The notes below the pieces were generated by a model. That model was not told the DNA's origin. It worked only from the letters and a program-made list of their open reading frames with translations, and ran no database searches. From contig WHVA01000257.1 of the NCBI GenBank assembly GCA_015179125.1, positions 1 to 64,000 of the forward strand: a stretch of 64,000 nucleotides of DNA, written 5' to 3'. Source of the stretch: Gautieria morchelliformis. Its lineage: Eukaryota; Basidiomycota; Agaricomycetes; Gomphales; Gomphaceae. This document shows, piece by piece, positions 46,249 through 56,724 of this stretch; the stretch's first letter is position 1, and the number at the start of each line of letters is the position of its first letter. A program made the translations under genes and the position numbers.

Positions 46249-47346
46249 GTTGTCTGTCAACATCCACTGCGAAGGCAGATGTTCACCAATAAAGTCACTG
46301 TAGACATGGAATACAGTTAAAGGAAAGAAAAGTATTCAGATGTAAATGCACCAACCAGTGGACGATAGATAAGACAGGGCATACAGGGTAAATCATGAAC
46401 ACGCGATGGATGTCATACTGTGGGAAATGGCCCCCAAACCAGCTGATTCAACAGCAGACAGCGCTAAGAAAGTGTAGAAATGCCCCGGCCAAGAAATGCA
46501 TGGAACACAAACCACAGGACATCATAAGTAAATACAATGACAAATGGATGGTGGGGAAGACAGGGGCATATGGGATAAAGGATGAACACACCATCAACGT
46601 CGATGTATGGGAAACGGCCCCCAAGAAACACTGCTGAGGACGGCTGCTAGGACCATATTGGGAGGGAACGGGGAATGGGACAGCTTTGACGACGACTGCA
46701 CCGTAAAGAAAAAAATGTGAAAGGCAGGCCCAGGAAAGCAAAGCATGGACCGGCACCCCTCAAAAATAAAACCCAATATAGTTCATTAAAAAACCTTTTT
46801 TTTGGGCAATGAAACATTCGCGACTTGCATGAAAGAGGCATGGGGAAGACAGGGGCATACAGGATGAATGATGAAGACATGATGCACATCGAACCACGCG
46901 AAACGAACCCCAAGAGACACTGCCGAGAACAGCAGGCAGATGCACATTGGGAGGGAACATGAAGACAGTCACTGTCAACAAGTTGCATCATAAAAGCAAC
47001 ATGAATAACTGCTGTGGGTAAGCAAACCATGGAATATAACCCCCACAAAAAAAAATAAAAATAAAAATAAAAATTTTTTATTAAAAAACCAACATTGGGC
47101 CGATGAAAATCCAGAGAGTTATGTGGAATGTAAGAACACCATGGGTGGACTTCATCCAATTCCACACTGTACACATCCAACCAAGAGAGAGGAGGGGACA
47201 AAAGGGATAAACAGCCAGGGAGTGTAGGGGAAGGGAGGGAACCAACACTGGCAAGGAATGCAGGGGAAACCCATAGGCCTGACAGGGATGTGTCGGCATA
47301 GAATGGCACAGGACTGCAATGATACTACCCATGAAGCTGGGACCTG
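46249..47346. repeat. Degenerate long tandem repeats, no gene
   Basis: The motif series ACAGGGCATACAGGRTRAA, GATGAACAC..., a GAAACGGCCCCCAAGARACA-like block and TTGGGAGGGAAC recurs at about 46373, 46560 and 46850. The units are diverged and hundreds of bases long. A simple AT tract (AAAATAAAAATAAAAATTTTT) is at 47050-47085. Frames on the minus strand are open only in short stretches and are Cys/Phe/Pro-rich without domains. Nature unknown. Confidence 0.45.
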
Positions 47347-47559
47347 TGTAAATAACCTATGTATCCACATGTACACTAGTTATTACCTAATCCCAGTGAG
47401 CCCCTTAGCGACCCACTGTATAGTTTATGTGTGGGAACCGGTCAGCAGTTCCCATCGCATCTTACCCTTACAATGTCACTAGGTAGCATCAGAATACCAC
47501 ACATTGGTCAAGTTCTGCCCTGCTCTTGTGACTCAAGGCTTAAGATAGACATCTTTACA
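47347..47559 (+). repeat. 5' LTR of family C copy 3
   Basis: TGTAAATAACCTATG to GACATCTTTACA. The termini TGTAAA/TTTACA form a short inverted repeat. Related copies are at 38305-38486 and 56499-56709 (both reverse orientation) and, degenerate, near 30296. Confidence 0.85.
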
Positions 47560-47687
47560 CCTTTTTGAACTATCCTGTGGTTGATTGCCACGCGACCAAC
47601 CGATTGTGGATTCGAAGCAATCTTGAAAAAGATCGCTGCGTCGACGATTGATACCCTCCAGTAGACCCTCTACTGTCAGCTGCGAGC

Positions 47688-50049
47688 GTGATGATTCCAT
47701 GCAGTCGAAGACAGACACGAGCGTCGAGCTTGTGGTCCATGCCACAGGCGCAGCCCAGTGACACGACGGCTGATGCTACCCTGGACCAAGAGTCCAGGAC
47801 ACCAGAAGATGGAGAGATCGTAGATCTCACGGCCCTTGTCCCCCCAATAGAGGACGAGGAAAATCCCGACCATGTCTCGTCCAGCATGGTCAAGGATGAG
47901 ACGGCGCTGGGCAACAAGTCAGCGCCGCCCCCCAATCCCCTCTGCCCAGAGACAAAGGAAAAGGCAGAGCATCAACATCGGGATGGGCACAAAGCCATGA
48001 CTCGAACCGCCGCTCACGAAGTAGAGCAACGACGATCATCCCTGAAGGAGGATGAAGGCAAAAAAGACGAGCCCCCGATGACGGTCAGGGCTCAAAATAC
48101 TCGAGCTCGAGTCGCAAGAGCTCGAGAACTCATGCCATTGACAACGAGACGGCGGAAGCAATGAACAAGCAGGTGCAGGATGCACTGCACCGGAGCGCCC
48201 TTACAGGCCACAAGCACGATCAACTGGCATCGCAGCTTGACAACATTGCCACCACCATCATGGAGATCGGCAAGGAACTCCACTAAGCCAAGGAGATCAG
48301 GCTGCAAGACGCGGCCACGCTGGAGGACGTCCAGACAGCCCTCCGCTCCTGTGGGGAACACGAAGCACCATGCCAAAGCTCGCAACAGTCCGCAGCTAGT
48401 GAATGTGGTCATGATGCAGAAGACCCACGATGAAAGGAACTGGACAGGCAGCGAATGCTGCCGCCAGCCGTCTTGGTCGAACAGGACGTGCAGTTCAGAA
48501 ATGAACCCCAAGAGAACCCAGCTGCCACAATGGACAGCCGCAAGATGATCCAACAGATCATCAGAGAGCAGGTCGCCTCAGAGCCTGACTCTGAAGCGAC
48601 GACAGAGAGCCTAGAGCTCGAAGTCGCACACTGGCAGCGAAAAGAGGCTGCAGCAGCACACCGCCATATGCGGGCCCTTGAGCTGCTGGTGAAGAACACT
48701 GAGAAGCAGTGGCCCAAAGCCACGCCCCTCAGCAGCCTGACGAACAGCTCACGCAAGCCGTGCAGGATGCACAACAAGTGCATGCAGCCTACAACAGCAT
48801 GCTGCGGATCCGCAACAAGGGACTGACTGGGGACACCAGGCACAAGATGCCCCCGGACTTGAGAGCACAAAATGCTCCCGATCCCAAGCCCAACCCAGGC
48901 CCAGGGCCCGTCAGGGCATACAACAGCCTGCCCCGCGCAGCATCACAGCCGGGCGAACGATCCATGGCCCCAACAGAGGGCCAGGCCAGGGCATACCGGA
49001 TCAGGCTGACATCATACCGCTGGAACCGTACGACGGGATCACACAGATGATCCGCGTGGCGTTGGCAGATGCCGCCGACACAGACCCGTAAAGGTCTGTG
49101 CTCGCAAAAGCCAGCATAAAGCTGGCTCACCCCAAACCATACGCTGGGGGATCTGACCTCGAAGAGTTTGAAATCTTCGTCGCAGCCATCTTATGATGGC
49201 TGAAAATGAACTGCCTCCTAGGGCCAACCAGCATCGACATGCAGGTCAGCTACGTGGGCACTCGCCTGACCGGTGAAGCCCAGGAATGGTTCCTTCGAAA
49301 CGTAGAATGCTTCAATCGCCAGGTCCGCAGTTAGACCCTGGAAACAGTGATGCAGGGCCTCCAAAAAATGTTCCTGCACACACTGACGTACCACCCCGCA
49401 TCAAATAAATTCGACGCCCTCATGCAGGGCACAAAGACCGTTCAGGAGATGCTGAATGAGCTCACGAAATAAGCAGTGCATATGATACAGCTGCCAGATG
49501 ACTACACATTCCGGAGATGGTTCGTGTTGGCGCTGCGTGGGACGCTGCACAACAAAGTCCTCCAAAAGGGCTATAACGCTGAGAGCAGCTTGATAGAGCA
49601 ACTCTTCGAGATGGCCCGAATGATAGAGGAGGCATCCCAATACAATATGGGGATGTGCCGCGCAGAAAGTGCAGCGGCAACAGCAAGCGCTGCCCGGCTT
49701 ACAGGGAGCAAGCCGGTAACACGGACAGGCCTGACAAGGCCTAGCCTGTTCTCGGGAAGTGGAGCGTCACAGTGACCGCCACCCCCACGCCCAGCGCAAG
49801 CTGGACCCCCGCCTGAAGCTAAACAGCCTCAAGTGTCAGGGTTGTCCCCACGACCTGCCCCATGAATGAAAGTGTTGGGCAGGCCTAACAATCAGCCCAG
49901 CAGCAGCCAAAGCAGCGCTACATGCTTTGAATGTGGCCAACCTGGCCACAAGAAAGCGGAGTGCCCCCGGCTTAGGTCCAGTATCAGGACAGCGGCCGCG
50001 AAGCACGACGATAAGACCAAGGATCTGGAGACGGATCTCGGGCAAAATT
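47688..50049 (+). pseudogene. gag of family C, copy 3
   Basis: The N-terminal acidic region has EIVDLTALVPPIEDEENPDH. The helical region (GHKHDQLASQLDNIATTIME) is at about 48210. Capsid-like IDMQVSYVGTRLTGEAQEWF is at about 49230-49290. A Pro-rich linker precedes the zinc knuckle CFECGQPGHKKAECPRL at 49921-49970. The frame switches several times and stops occur (near 48285, 49090, 49195, 49335 and 49470), so it is dead. It would have been the particle protein of the family. Confidence 0.8.
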
Positions 50050-50588
50050 TGTTGGGTGCATTTATGCTCCTGCACCAAAATCAAGCCAAATAGATTCCAC
50101 CATTCGTATTTCTTTTGATTTTGACTTGAAACCATGCTGACATTCATTCTATGATTTGTCGAATTTTCCTTTGATTTTTCGAAGCTGTATTTCTACTTCT
50201 GTTCATGTTCTGTCCAACCGACCCTTTGTGGGTGGTTGTGGACAAATTTCCTTTTTGAGCTGCGGCTGTTCACTACCGTGGTACGTTCTACGGGCGCTTA
50301 TCGTGGCACACGGTGGTACCACGGGCGCTAAAGCGCCGGCCAGTAGTACATGCGCATGAGACACATTTCCCTCCTCTCTCAGTGACAACTAAATTCACTG
50401 AGATAGGCAAGTAAATTAGTCTTGTTTCCTTTCGATTTGTTGACCTAGAAATCCTGTAGTGAATTGATTTCTAGGTAGTGTATAATATATTTACAGTGAC
50501 AACTAAATTCACTGAGAGAGTGAATTGATTTCTAGTCTTCTTTTGAGCACCAAGTCCAGTCCTACTGCCATAATTCCTGTCCTCTACA
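50050..50588 (+). mobile_element. Solo LTR, family D, second copy
   Basis: TGTTGGGTGCATTTATGC to CCTGTCCTCTACA, flanked by a perfect AAATT duplication (50045-50049 and 50589-50593). It is inserted just after the zinc-knuckle region of family C copy 3. The undisturbed site is visible in copy 2 at about 35310. It shares its ends and centre with 37419-37915. Confidence 0.88.
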
Positions 50589-50593
50589 AAATT

Positions 50594-51867
50594 CTCTTCA
50601 ACAAATTGATGAAGAGGGGGAGGGTGATCCACAACCCAACAAATCTCTGGACAACGGAGACGCGCCTGCTGAAGAGTGGGATCCCGAGCCGTCCCAGTAC
50701 TATGAATGGGACGAAGAGGCGGAAGACACTGCCTACAGGTCCAGCACGATCAGACTCGCACCTGAAGACGACACCGCCATGAAAGTCATGGCGGCAAGTA
50801 CGTCGGTTACGCCAGACAAGGCGGCTGAACCGGTGTATCACCACTGAAGCAAACATAGGATGCGGTCGACATGCCCGCACAGTGAGAACCATACCCTCTC
50901 AGGGTACTGGGAAATAAATGGCGTAAAAGCCCACTATAAGGGCAACCTAGGCAGACGCTCTACACTCAAGCGGCGAACTGGCGAAGGGGGATCCAAAGTG
51001 AGATAGAGAACTATATACAGGACATAGACATACCTGGCGAAGGGGGTTCCTTAGAGAAAACTCTAAGGAACCCCTTCGCCACCTAACTACGACTATAAGC
51101 AAACGCGGGCATGCTAGCCCAATCACCGAATGCCCGAGTTACATAAGCAATCAGGCCAGCGATAACAGGGCTGGACAGATAAGGAAGGAATGATGTCGGA
51201 AGGGGCCGGAACAGAAAGGGAAATAAATGGAACACAAGACAAAAGGATGCTAAAGGCTAGGAGAAGCTCAGGTGCCACCAACAACACGCTGCGATGATGC
51301 AGTGTGCGATAACGCACAGTGCGATCGTACACAGTGCGACCACGCACAGTGCGGTGCGACCATGCACAGTGCGATCATACACGGTGCGATCATACACGGT
51401 GCGATCATGCACAGTGCGATCATGCACAGTGCGATCGGTGTTCCCCTGACACCCACTGCCTGCTGGATAGCGGGAGCGAAGGGGTATTACTATCCCCTGA
51501 ATTCACATGAGCTACAGGGATGAAGACATTCGCCCTGGAGCAGCCAATCACGCTGCAGCTAGCCTGCATAGGCAGCCGTTCCACGATCAATTATGGAACG
51601 AACACAACCATTAAATTTGGTCGTGAAACATATGACGAATATTTCGATGTAGCGAATGTGGAATATTACGACGTGATCTTAGGGACACCATTCCTAAGGA
51701 GATTTGGCATCACCCTGGACTTCTCAAGCCCAGGGATGATCCGCAAGGGGAACGAAATAATCCCCACGGGCAAGGTCTCATTCCACGATAATGAATCGAC
51801 GGATGAGGGCAAGAGGCCAAGGGTGAGCAGGGTCACCCCAGGGCCGAAGCCAAACCTGGCTCATTGA
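50594..51867 (+). pseudogene. Protease of family C, split by a solo LTR
   Basis: Upstream of the solo LTR the frame gives the pre-protease linker (LQQIDEEGEGDPQPNKSLDN, YWEINGVKAH). After the LTR it continues as CLLDSGSEGVLLSPEF, the aspartic protease active site, and YYDVILGTPFLRRFGI, the flap-and-C-terminal part of a Ty3-type protease. A TGA follows EFT. The frame ends 51867, just before the foldback element. Confidence 0.8.
50935..51451 (-). mobile_element. Solo LTR of element B family
   Basis: Reverse orientation, ends TATAAGGGCAACC and GGTGTTCCCCTGACA, flanked by CCCAC at 50930-50934 and 51452-51456. It interrupts the protease of family C precisely at VKAH/CLLDSGSEG. Its internal hairpin at 51036-51080 is almost perfect (GGCGAAGGGGG...AGAG with CTCT...CCCCTTCGCC), more symmetric than in element B. 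Confidence 0.92.
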
Positions 51868-51883
51868 AGCCAGGAGGACGAGT

Positions 51884-52261
51884 CACTGGAGGCATGTAAA
51901 AATTTCCTGGTCTGCAAAACTGTTCAAAAAACTGTAAAAATATTCCAAAATTTTTTAGTGTTTTTAATGTAAAAAAAACTTTGACAAAATTTTGTGTTTT
52001 GTTAGAATTTGTTGAGCAAGAAAATTGTAAAAAAGTTTAAAGTTTTTTGCAGGGTTTTTTATGTCTTTTTATAAGTTTCTTTGTGAAAACGCAAAGAACC
52101 CCATAAAAAACTTTGAAAAAAACTTTGAATTTTTTTACAATTTTCTTGCCCAGCAAATTCTAATAAAAACACAAAATTTTATTCTAGTTTTTTTTACATA
52201 AAAAACGCTAAAAATATTTGGAAAATCTTTACAGTTTTTTCAACAGTTTTTCAGACAAGAA
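51884..52261. mobile_element. Foldback element with CACTG end, copy 3 (truncated)
   Basis: Left end CACTGGAGGCATG as in 255-829. The palindrome continues to about 52261 but the last 20 bases of the right arm are missing because the LINE starts there. It shares TGTAAAAAAAACTT and AACTGTTCAAAAAACTGT blocks with the first copy. Confidence 0.72.
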
Positions 52262-55200
52262 AACATGGTTTGGTGCGGGGACTTCAACTGCCATCATCCC
52301 ATGTGGGACGAGGAGAGAAACCGCCACCTCTTCACGGTTACAGCGACGGCAGAGGTGGAGAAGCTGATATCAGCGATAGCAGACTACAACATGGTAATGA
52401 CATTACCAAAGCGCCTGCCCACTCTGCAGTCCATGTCAACAAAAAATTGGACTAGGGTAGACAACGTGTTCTGTACTGACAACGTGGCTGACTCCATAGT
52501 CGAGTGTAACACCGACCCGGGCGCTCGAGGCCCAGGCACCAACCACGTCCCCATCCACACCGTGCTCGACATCGACGTGAGGCTCGACCCACCGGCACCC
52601 TTCCGCAACTTCAGGGAAGTCGACTGGGAGGACTTCAGAGAACACCTTGCGGAACAGCTGGAACACCTACCGGACACTATGGAACTCGGGACGACAGAAG
52701 AGTTCAATGCGGCCGTGGATGCGCTAACGACGGCTATCCAAGATGTCATAGAGGCAACAGTCCCACTGTCCAAGCCAGTCCCACACTCGCGCAGATGATG
52801 GAGCAAGGAACTGTCGGACCTCAAGAGAAATAAAAATAAGCTGAACAATCTATCCTATCGTTACCGAGCTATAGCTAACCACCCCTCCCATGAGGAACTC
52901 CGACAGATCGACGTGAAATACGGGACAGCCATAAAAGATGCCAAAACACAGCACTGGATCAACTATCTGGACGACCTCAGCGACGATCTGCTATGGACGG
53001 CCAACAGGTATCTCACGAACCCAGCCACGGATGGGGGGAAGACCCGAATACTCACGCTGGAATCTACCAGCTCAGACGGCACAACCCACAGAGTGGAATC
53101 CAACGAGGAGAAGAGTCGGATGCTGGCGACGGCATTCTTCCCACCCAGGCCAACGACCCCCCAGACCTTCGATAGCTACAACTACCCCAGGAGGATGAAC
53201 TACAGATTCCAGCTCCAAAAAAGTCAGCTAAGACGACAGATCGCCAAGCTAAAGCCGCACAAAGCCCCCGGAGATGACGGCATACCCAACATCGTCCTGA
53301 AGGAAGCGGCGGACCTGATCACCGACCATCTGCTATGGATCTACAGAGCCGTCTTCACGCTGGGGACATACAGTGCTAGATGGCATTCGTGGGTGACGGT
53401 GGTACTCCGAAAACCGGGCAAGGCCAACTACAACACGCCAAAAGCTTACCGTCCCATCGTGCTCTACAACATGATGGGAAAATTGCTGACGGCCATTGTG
53501 ACAGAGGATATGGTACACATAACTGAAAAGCATCACCTCCTCCCCGCCAATCACTTTGGGGGCAGACCCGGCAGGACTACCACCAACTCCCTGCACCTGA
53601 TTGTCAACAAGATCAAAGGATTGTGGCGCCGCAAAAAAGTAGCGGTGATGCTGTTCCTGGATATCGAAGGTGCGTTCCCGAACGCAGTCACTAACCGTCT
53701 TCTCCACAAAATGCGGAAGCGGAAAGTGCCAGAGGAGTATGTACAGTTTGTAGAGAAGATGCTGGAGGATCGTAGAACGAAGCTCAAGTTCGACGGCCAC
53801 ACATCAGACTGGGTCCCTATCAACAATGGCATAGGGCAGGGAGACCCCCTCTCGATGATCCTCTACCTATTCTACAACGCGGACCTCCTGGACGTAGCCT
53901 CGGATAAAGGCCAGGCGGCGGTTGCCTTCATGGAGGACGCAAACCTGTTCGCGGAGGGAGACACTTACGCTGAAGCTTATGACAGTCTGAGGAAGATGTT
54001 GATGAAGCCTGGGGGGGCGAATGACTGGACAAAGGATCACCACTCCAGATTCGAGAAAAGTAAGTTCGCGGTGGTCTGCTTCTCCCGATGCAGGGGCCCG
54101 GACCCCGACCGCCCAGGGAAGACAAAACCAGAAACCAAGCCAGGCTTCACCTACGATGGGGTCATCATACAACCACAGGAATCCCACAAGTTCCTGGGGA
54201 TATTCCTTGATGAGGAGCTAAGGTGGAACATACAAGCTGAAAAGGCGATAGCCAAAGCGGTTAAGTGGACTTTATTATTTCGCAGACTAGCTAAGCCCTC
54301 CACAGGAGTACAAGCCAAATATATGCGGCAACTATACACCGCAGTAGCGATACCAAAGCTCACCTACGCAGCCGACGTATGGTTCACGCCGGTTCGGCGA
54401 TGCCCGGGGAGGAAGAAGGCGTCCAGCTCAGTCGGGGTGGCGCGCAAACTAACATTGGTACAGAGGATGGCGACTATCGCCATCACGGGCGCCATGAGGA
54501 CCACGGCGACTGACGTCCTGGAGGTCCATGCCAACATCCTCCCTATTGAGCTGCTAATGCTCTACGCCTGCTACAGGGCAGCCGCTCGCATGATCACACT
54601 CCCAGTATCTCACCCACTAGCCAAACCCGTCAAGACGTGTGCCCGCAGGCTGGTCCGACGTCACCCCTCACTGATACACACCCTACTACATACTTTTGGT
54701 CTAAGGCCAGGCAGCCTCGAGACCGTCAAACCGGCGCTGCAGATCCCCAACCAACCCCCACGGTTCACAACTGAGATCGCAGACACGAGGGAGGAATCGA
54801 AGGAGGCTGACCTTGCGGATGAACCAGATGCGAAGATCTACACCGATGGGTCGGGGGTGGACGGCGAGGTTGGAGCAGCTGCAGTCCTATACAAACAGGG
54901 CAGGCGCACAAGAACGCTAAGGTACTATATGGGCCCACTAGCTGACCGCACCACGTACGAAGCGGAAGCTGTAGGGGTGACCCTTGCGCTGGAACTTTTG
55001 GCCCGAGAAAGAGGCATCAAGAAGGCCTCAATCCTGCTTGACAACCAAGCTGTGATCCAGGCCATCAGTCACGTCCAGCCCCGACCAGCCCAACAGATCC
55101 TCCAACAGGCGCATGAGATGGCAAACAAGGCAGCGGCCCCGACCGGACGACGAAGGACGACACTAAAGGTAGCCTGGATCTCGGGCCACGACGATGTGCA

Positions 55201-55785
55201 CGGCAACGAAGAGGCAGACGCTGAAGCAAAAAGAGCAGCTAAGGGAGACAGCAGTCAGGATGGTGAGCTCCCATATACCTCGTCGCAGAACCACTACCGC
55301 GCAGTATTACCGCTGCGCGCCAGTCCTTTAGGTCAGACATACAAGGCTCATGGAGAGAGACATGGATCAAGTCGCCACGGCACGCACGCATAGCTTCCAT
55401 AGACGACAGTCTCCCGACCAACTCCTACTACAAGGATACAGCTGGCTTTACAAGAGCGCAAACCAGTCTGATTACACAGCTCCGTACGACCCACGCACCA
55501 CTCAACAAACACCTCTACCGCATCAAGAAAGCCCAGTCCCCCCTCTGCCCAGCCTGCGCGGGCACTGATGAGTCGGTCCATCACTTTCTCTTCGACTGTC
55601 GAGCCCACAAACACGCAAGGATAACGCTCAGAAGGAAACTAGGCCGCGGATCCAAATCCCTGAAGGACCTCCTAGGTGTACCGAAGGCTATGAGAGCGAC
55701 GCTGACTTACGTGGCGGATACCAGGAGGCTACGCTCACTGTTCGGTGATGTAACCCTCTCCCTGAACAAGACAACCACTAGGTGA
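52262..55785 (+). pseudogene. LINE ORF2: endonuclease-RT-RNase H-zinc tail
   Basis: Endonuclease remnant MVWCGDFNCHHPMWDEE and the C-terminal endonuclease block. A TGA at 52796-52798 stands where TGG is expected (RWSKEL). RT blocks are KLKPHKAPGDDGIPNIVL, AYRPIVLYNMMGKLL, GGRPGRTTTNSLHLIV and FLDIEGAFPNA. The catalytic box reads AFMEDANLFAEG, with Glu where the first Asp of xxDD is expected. RNase H has IYTDGSGVDGEVGAAAV and SGHDDVHGNEEADAEAK. Near 55345 the frame shifts to a tail with CPACAGTDESVHHFLFDC. Endonuclease nicks target DNA and RT copies the RNA there; this copy cannot. Confidence 0.88.
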
Positions 55786-56394
55786 CGTTACAGATAAGCG
55801 ACACGGGCAAGCCTCGAAAGTGAGACGCACCAAGTACACTACACTACACCCATGTCCACCATAACCACCCCGTTCCACGCCTATGTACACAAGCCATATG
55901 CCATAAACCACAAACCACATACTAGAACCCGAAATTCACATCCAGGACTCGCGCATAGACAAATGCCGGACTCGGCACAGCGGGACGAAGGAGGACGACC
56001 CCCGGACGACACCTGGAGACCATCCAAGCCCACCGGACGAAGCCCCATCTACCTATGACTGCGACGCTCCTACTTGTCGTGCCAGCCTGCCTCAGCGGCC
56101 GAGCACTTACACTGCTAGACCCACCTAAACGATACCAACAAACAGGAGAGAGACCATACCTCACCTCACCTCAGCACACCTCACCAATAGCATGCGATGA
56201 CAAACATCTCCAGGGGAGATGGGCCGGCGGGGGGGGGACCCGTCGTCGGTGCAGTCGTCGGTGCGAGGACACAGGGAGCCGGGAGACCCAGGGAGAGAGG
56301 GGAAAGGTCCGTGCTCACCGTAGGTAGAAACCGTGTAACAACCATCATAGGCACGCAGCCTGCGGTCGAATAAACTGATGAGAAAAAAAAAAAA
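52262..56394 (+). mobile_element. 5'-truncated LINE (APE endonuclease, RT, RNase H)
   Basis: A non-LTR retrotransposon inserted into the foldback element. It begins inside the endonuclease domain and ends in an AATAAA (56369-56374) and an A12 tail (56383-56394). I do not see a clear target duplication. 55786-56394 is the 3' untranslated part. RNase H downstream of RT and the APE endonuclease place it with the I/Tad-like groups. Confidence 0.85.
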
Positions 56395-56498
56395 CAATTT
56401 GCAGATGAATTTGTATCAATTTTATTGGCTGCTCCATGCGATTCATTTTTTCCTCCCTGTGCATCATCACACGTGTTAGCCGTTCTATTCTGACAGGT

Positions 56499-56709
56499 TG
56501 TAAAGATGTCTATCTTAAGCCTTGAGTCACAAGAGCAGGGCAGAACTTGACCAATGTGTGGTATTCTGATGCTACCTAGTGACAGTGTAAGGGTAAGATG
56601 CGATGGGAACCGCTGAGCGGTTCCCACACATAAACTATACAGTGGGTCGCTAAGGGCCCACTGGGATTAGGTGATACTAGTGTACATGTGGATACATAGG
56701 TTATTGACA
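56499..56709 (-). repeat. LTR of family C, probably 3' LTR of copy 4
   Basis: Plus strand TGTAAAGATGTCTATC to GGTTATTGACA; the last bases differ from the TTTACA consensus. It lies 16 bases after the end of the extra ORF. No 5-base duplication is visible across it, consistent with its being one LTR of a longer element. Confidence 0.78.
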
Positions 56710-56724
56710 ACTATAGGGTACCGC

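Larger units (their letters stand above)
47347..51883 (+). mobile_element. Family C gypsy element, copy 3 (5' half)
   Basis: 5' LTR, leader, gag and protease on the plus strand. It is invaded by solo LTRs of family D (50050-50588) and family B (50935-51451), then cut at 51884 by a foldback element. No RT or integrase follows in this orientation, so the 3' half is lost. Confidence 0.85.

Noticed and set aside
56494-56714. Independent solo LTR insertion for the family C LTR at 56499
   Set aside because: No 5-base duplication is seen and the extra ORF of the gypsy element ends 16 bases away, so a 3' LTR fits better.
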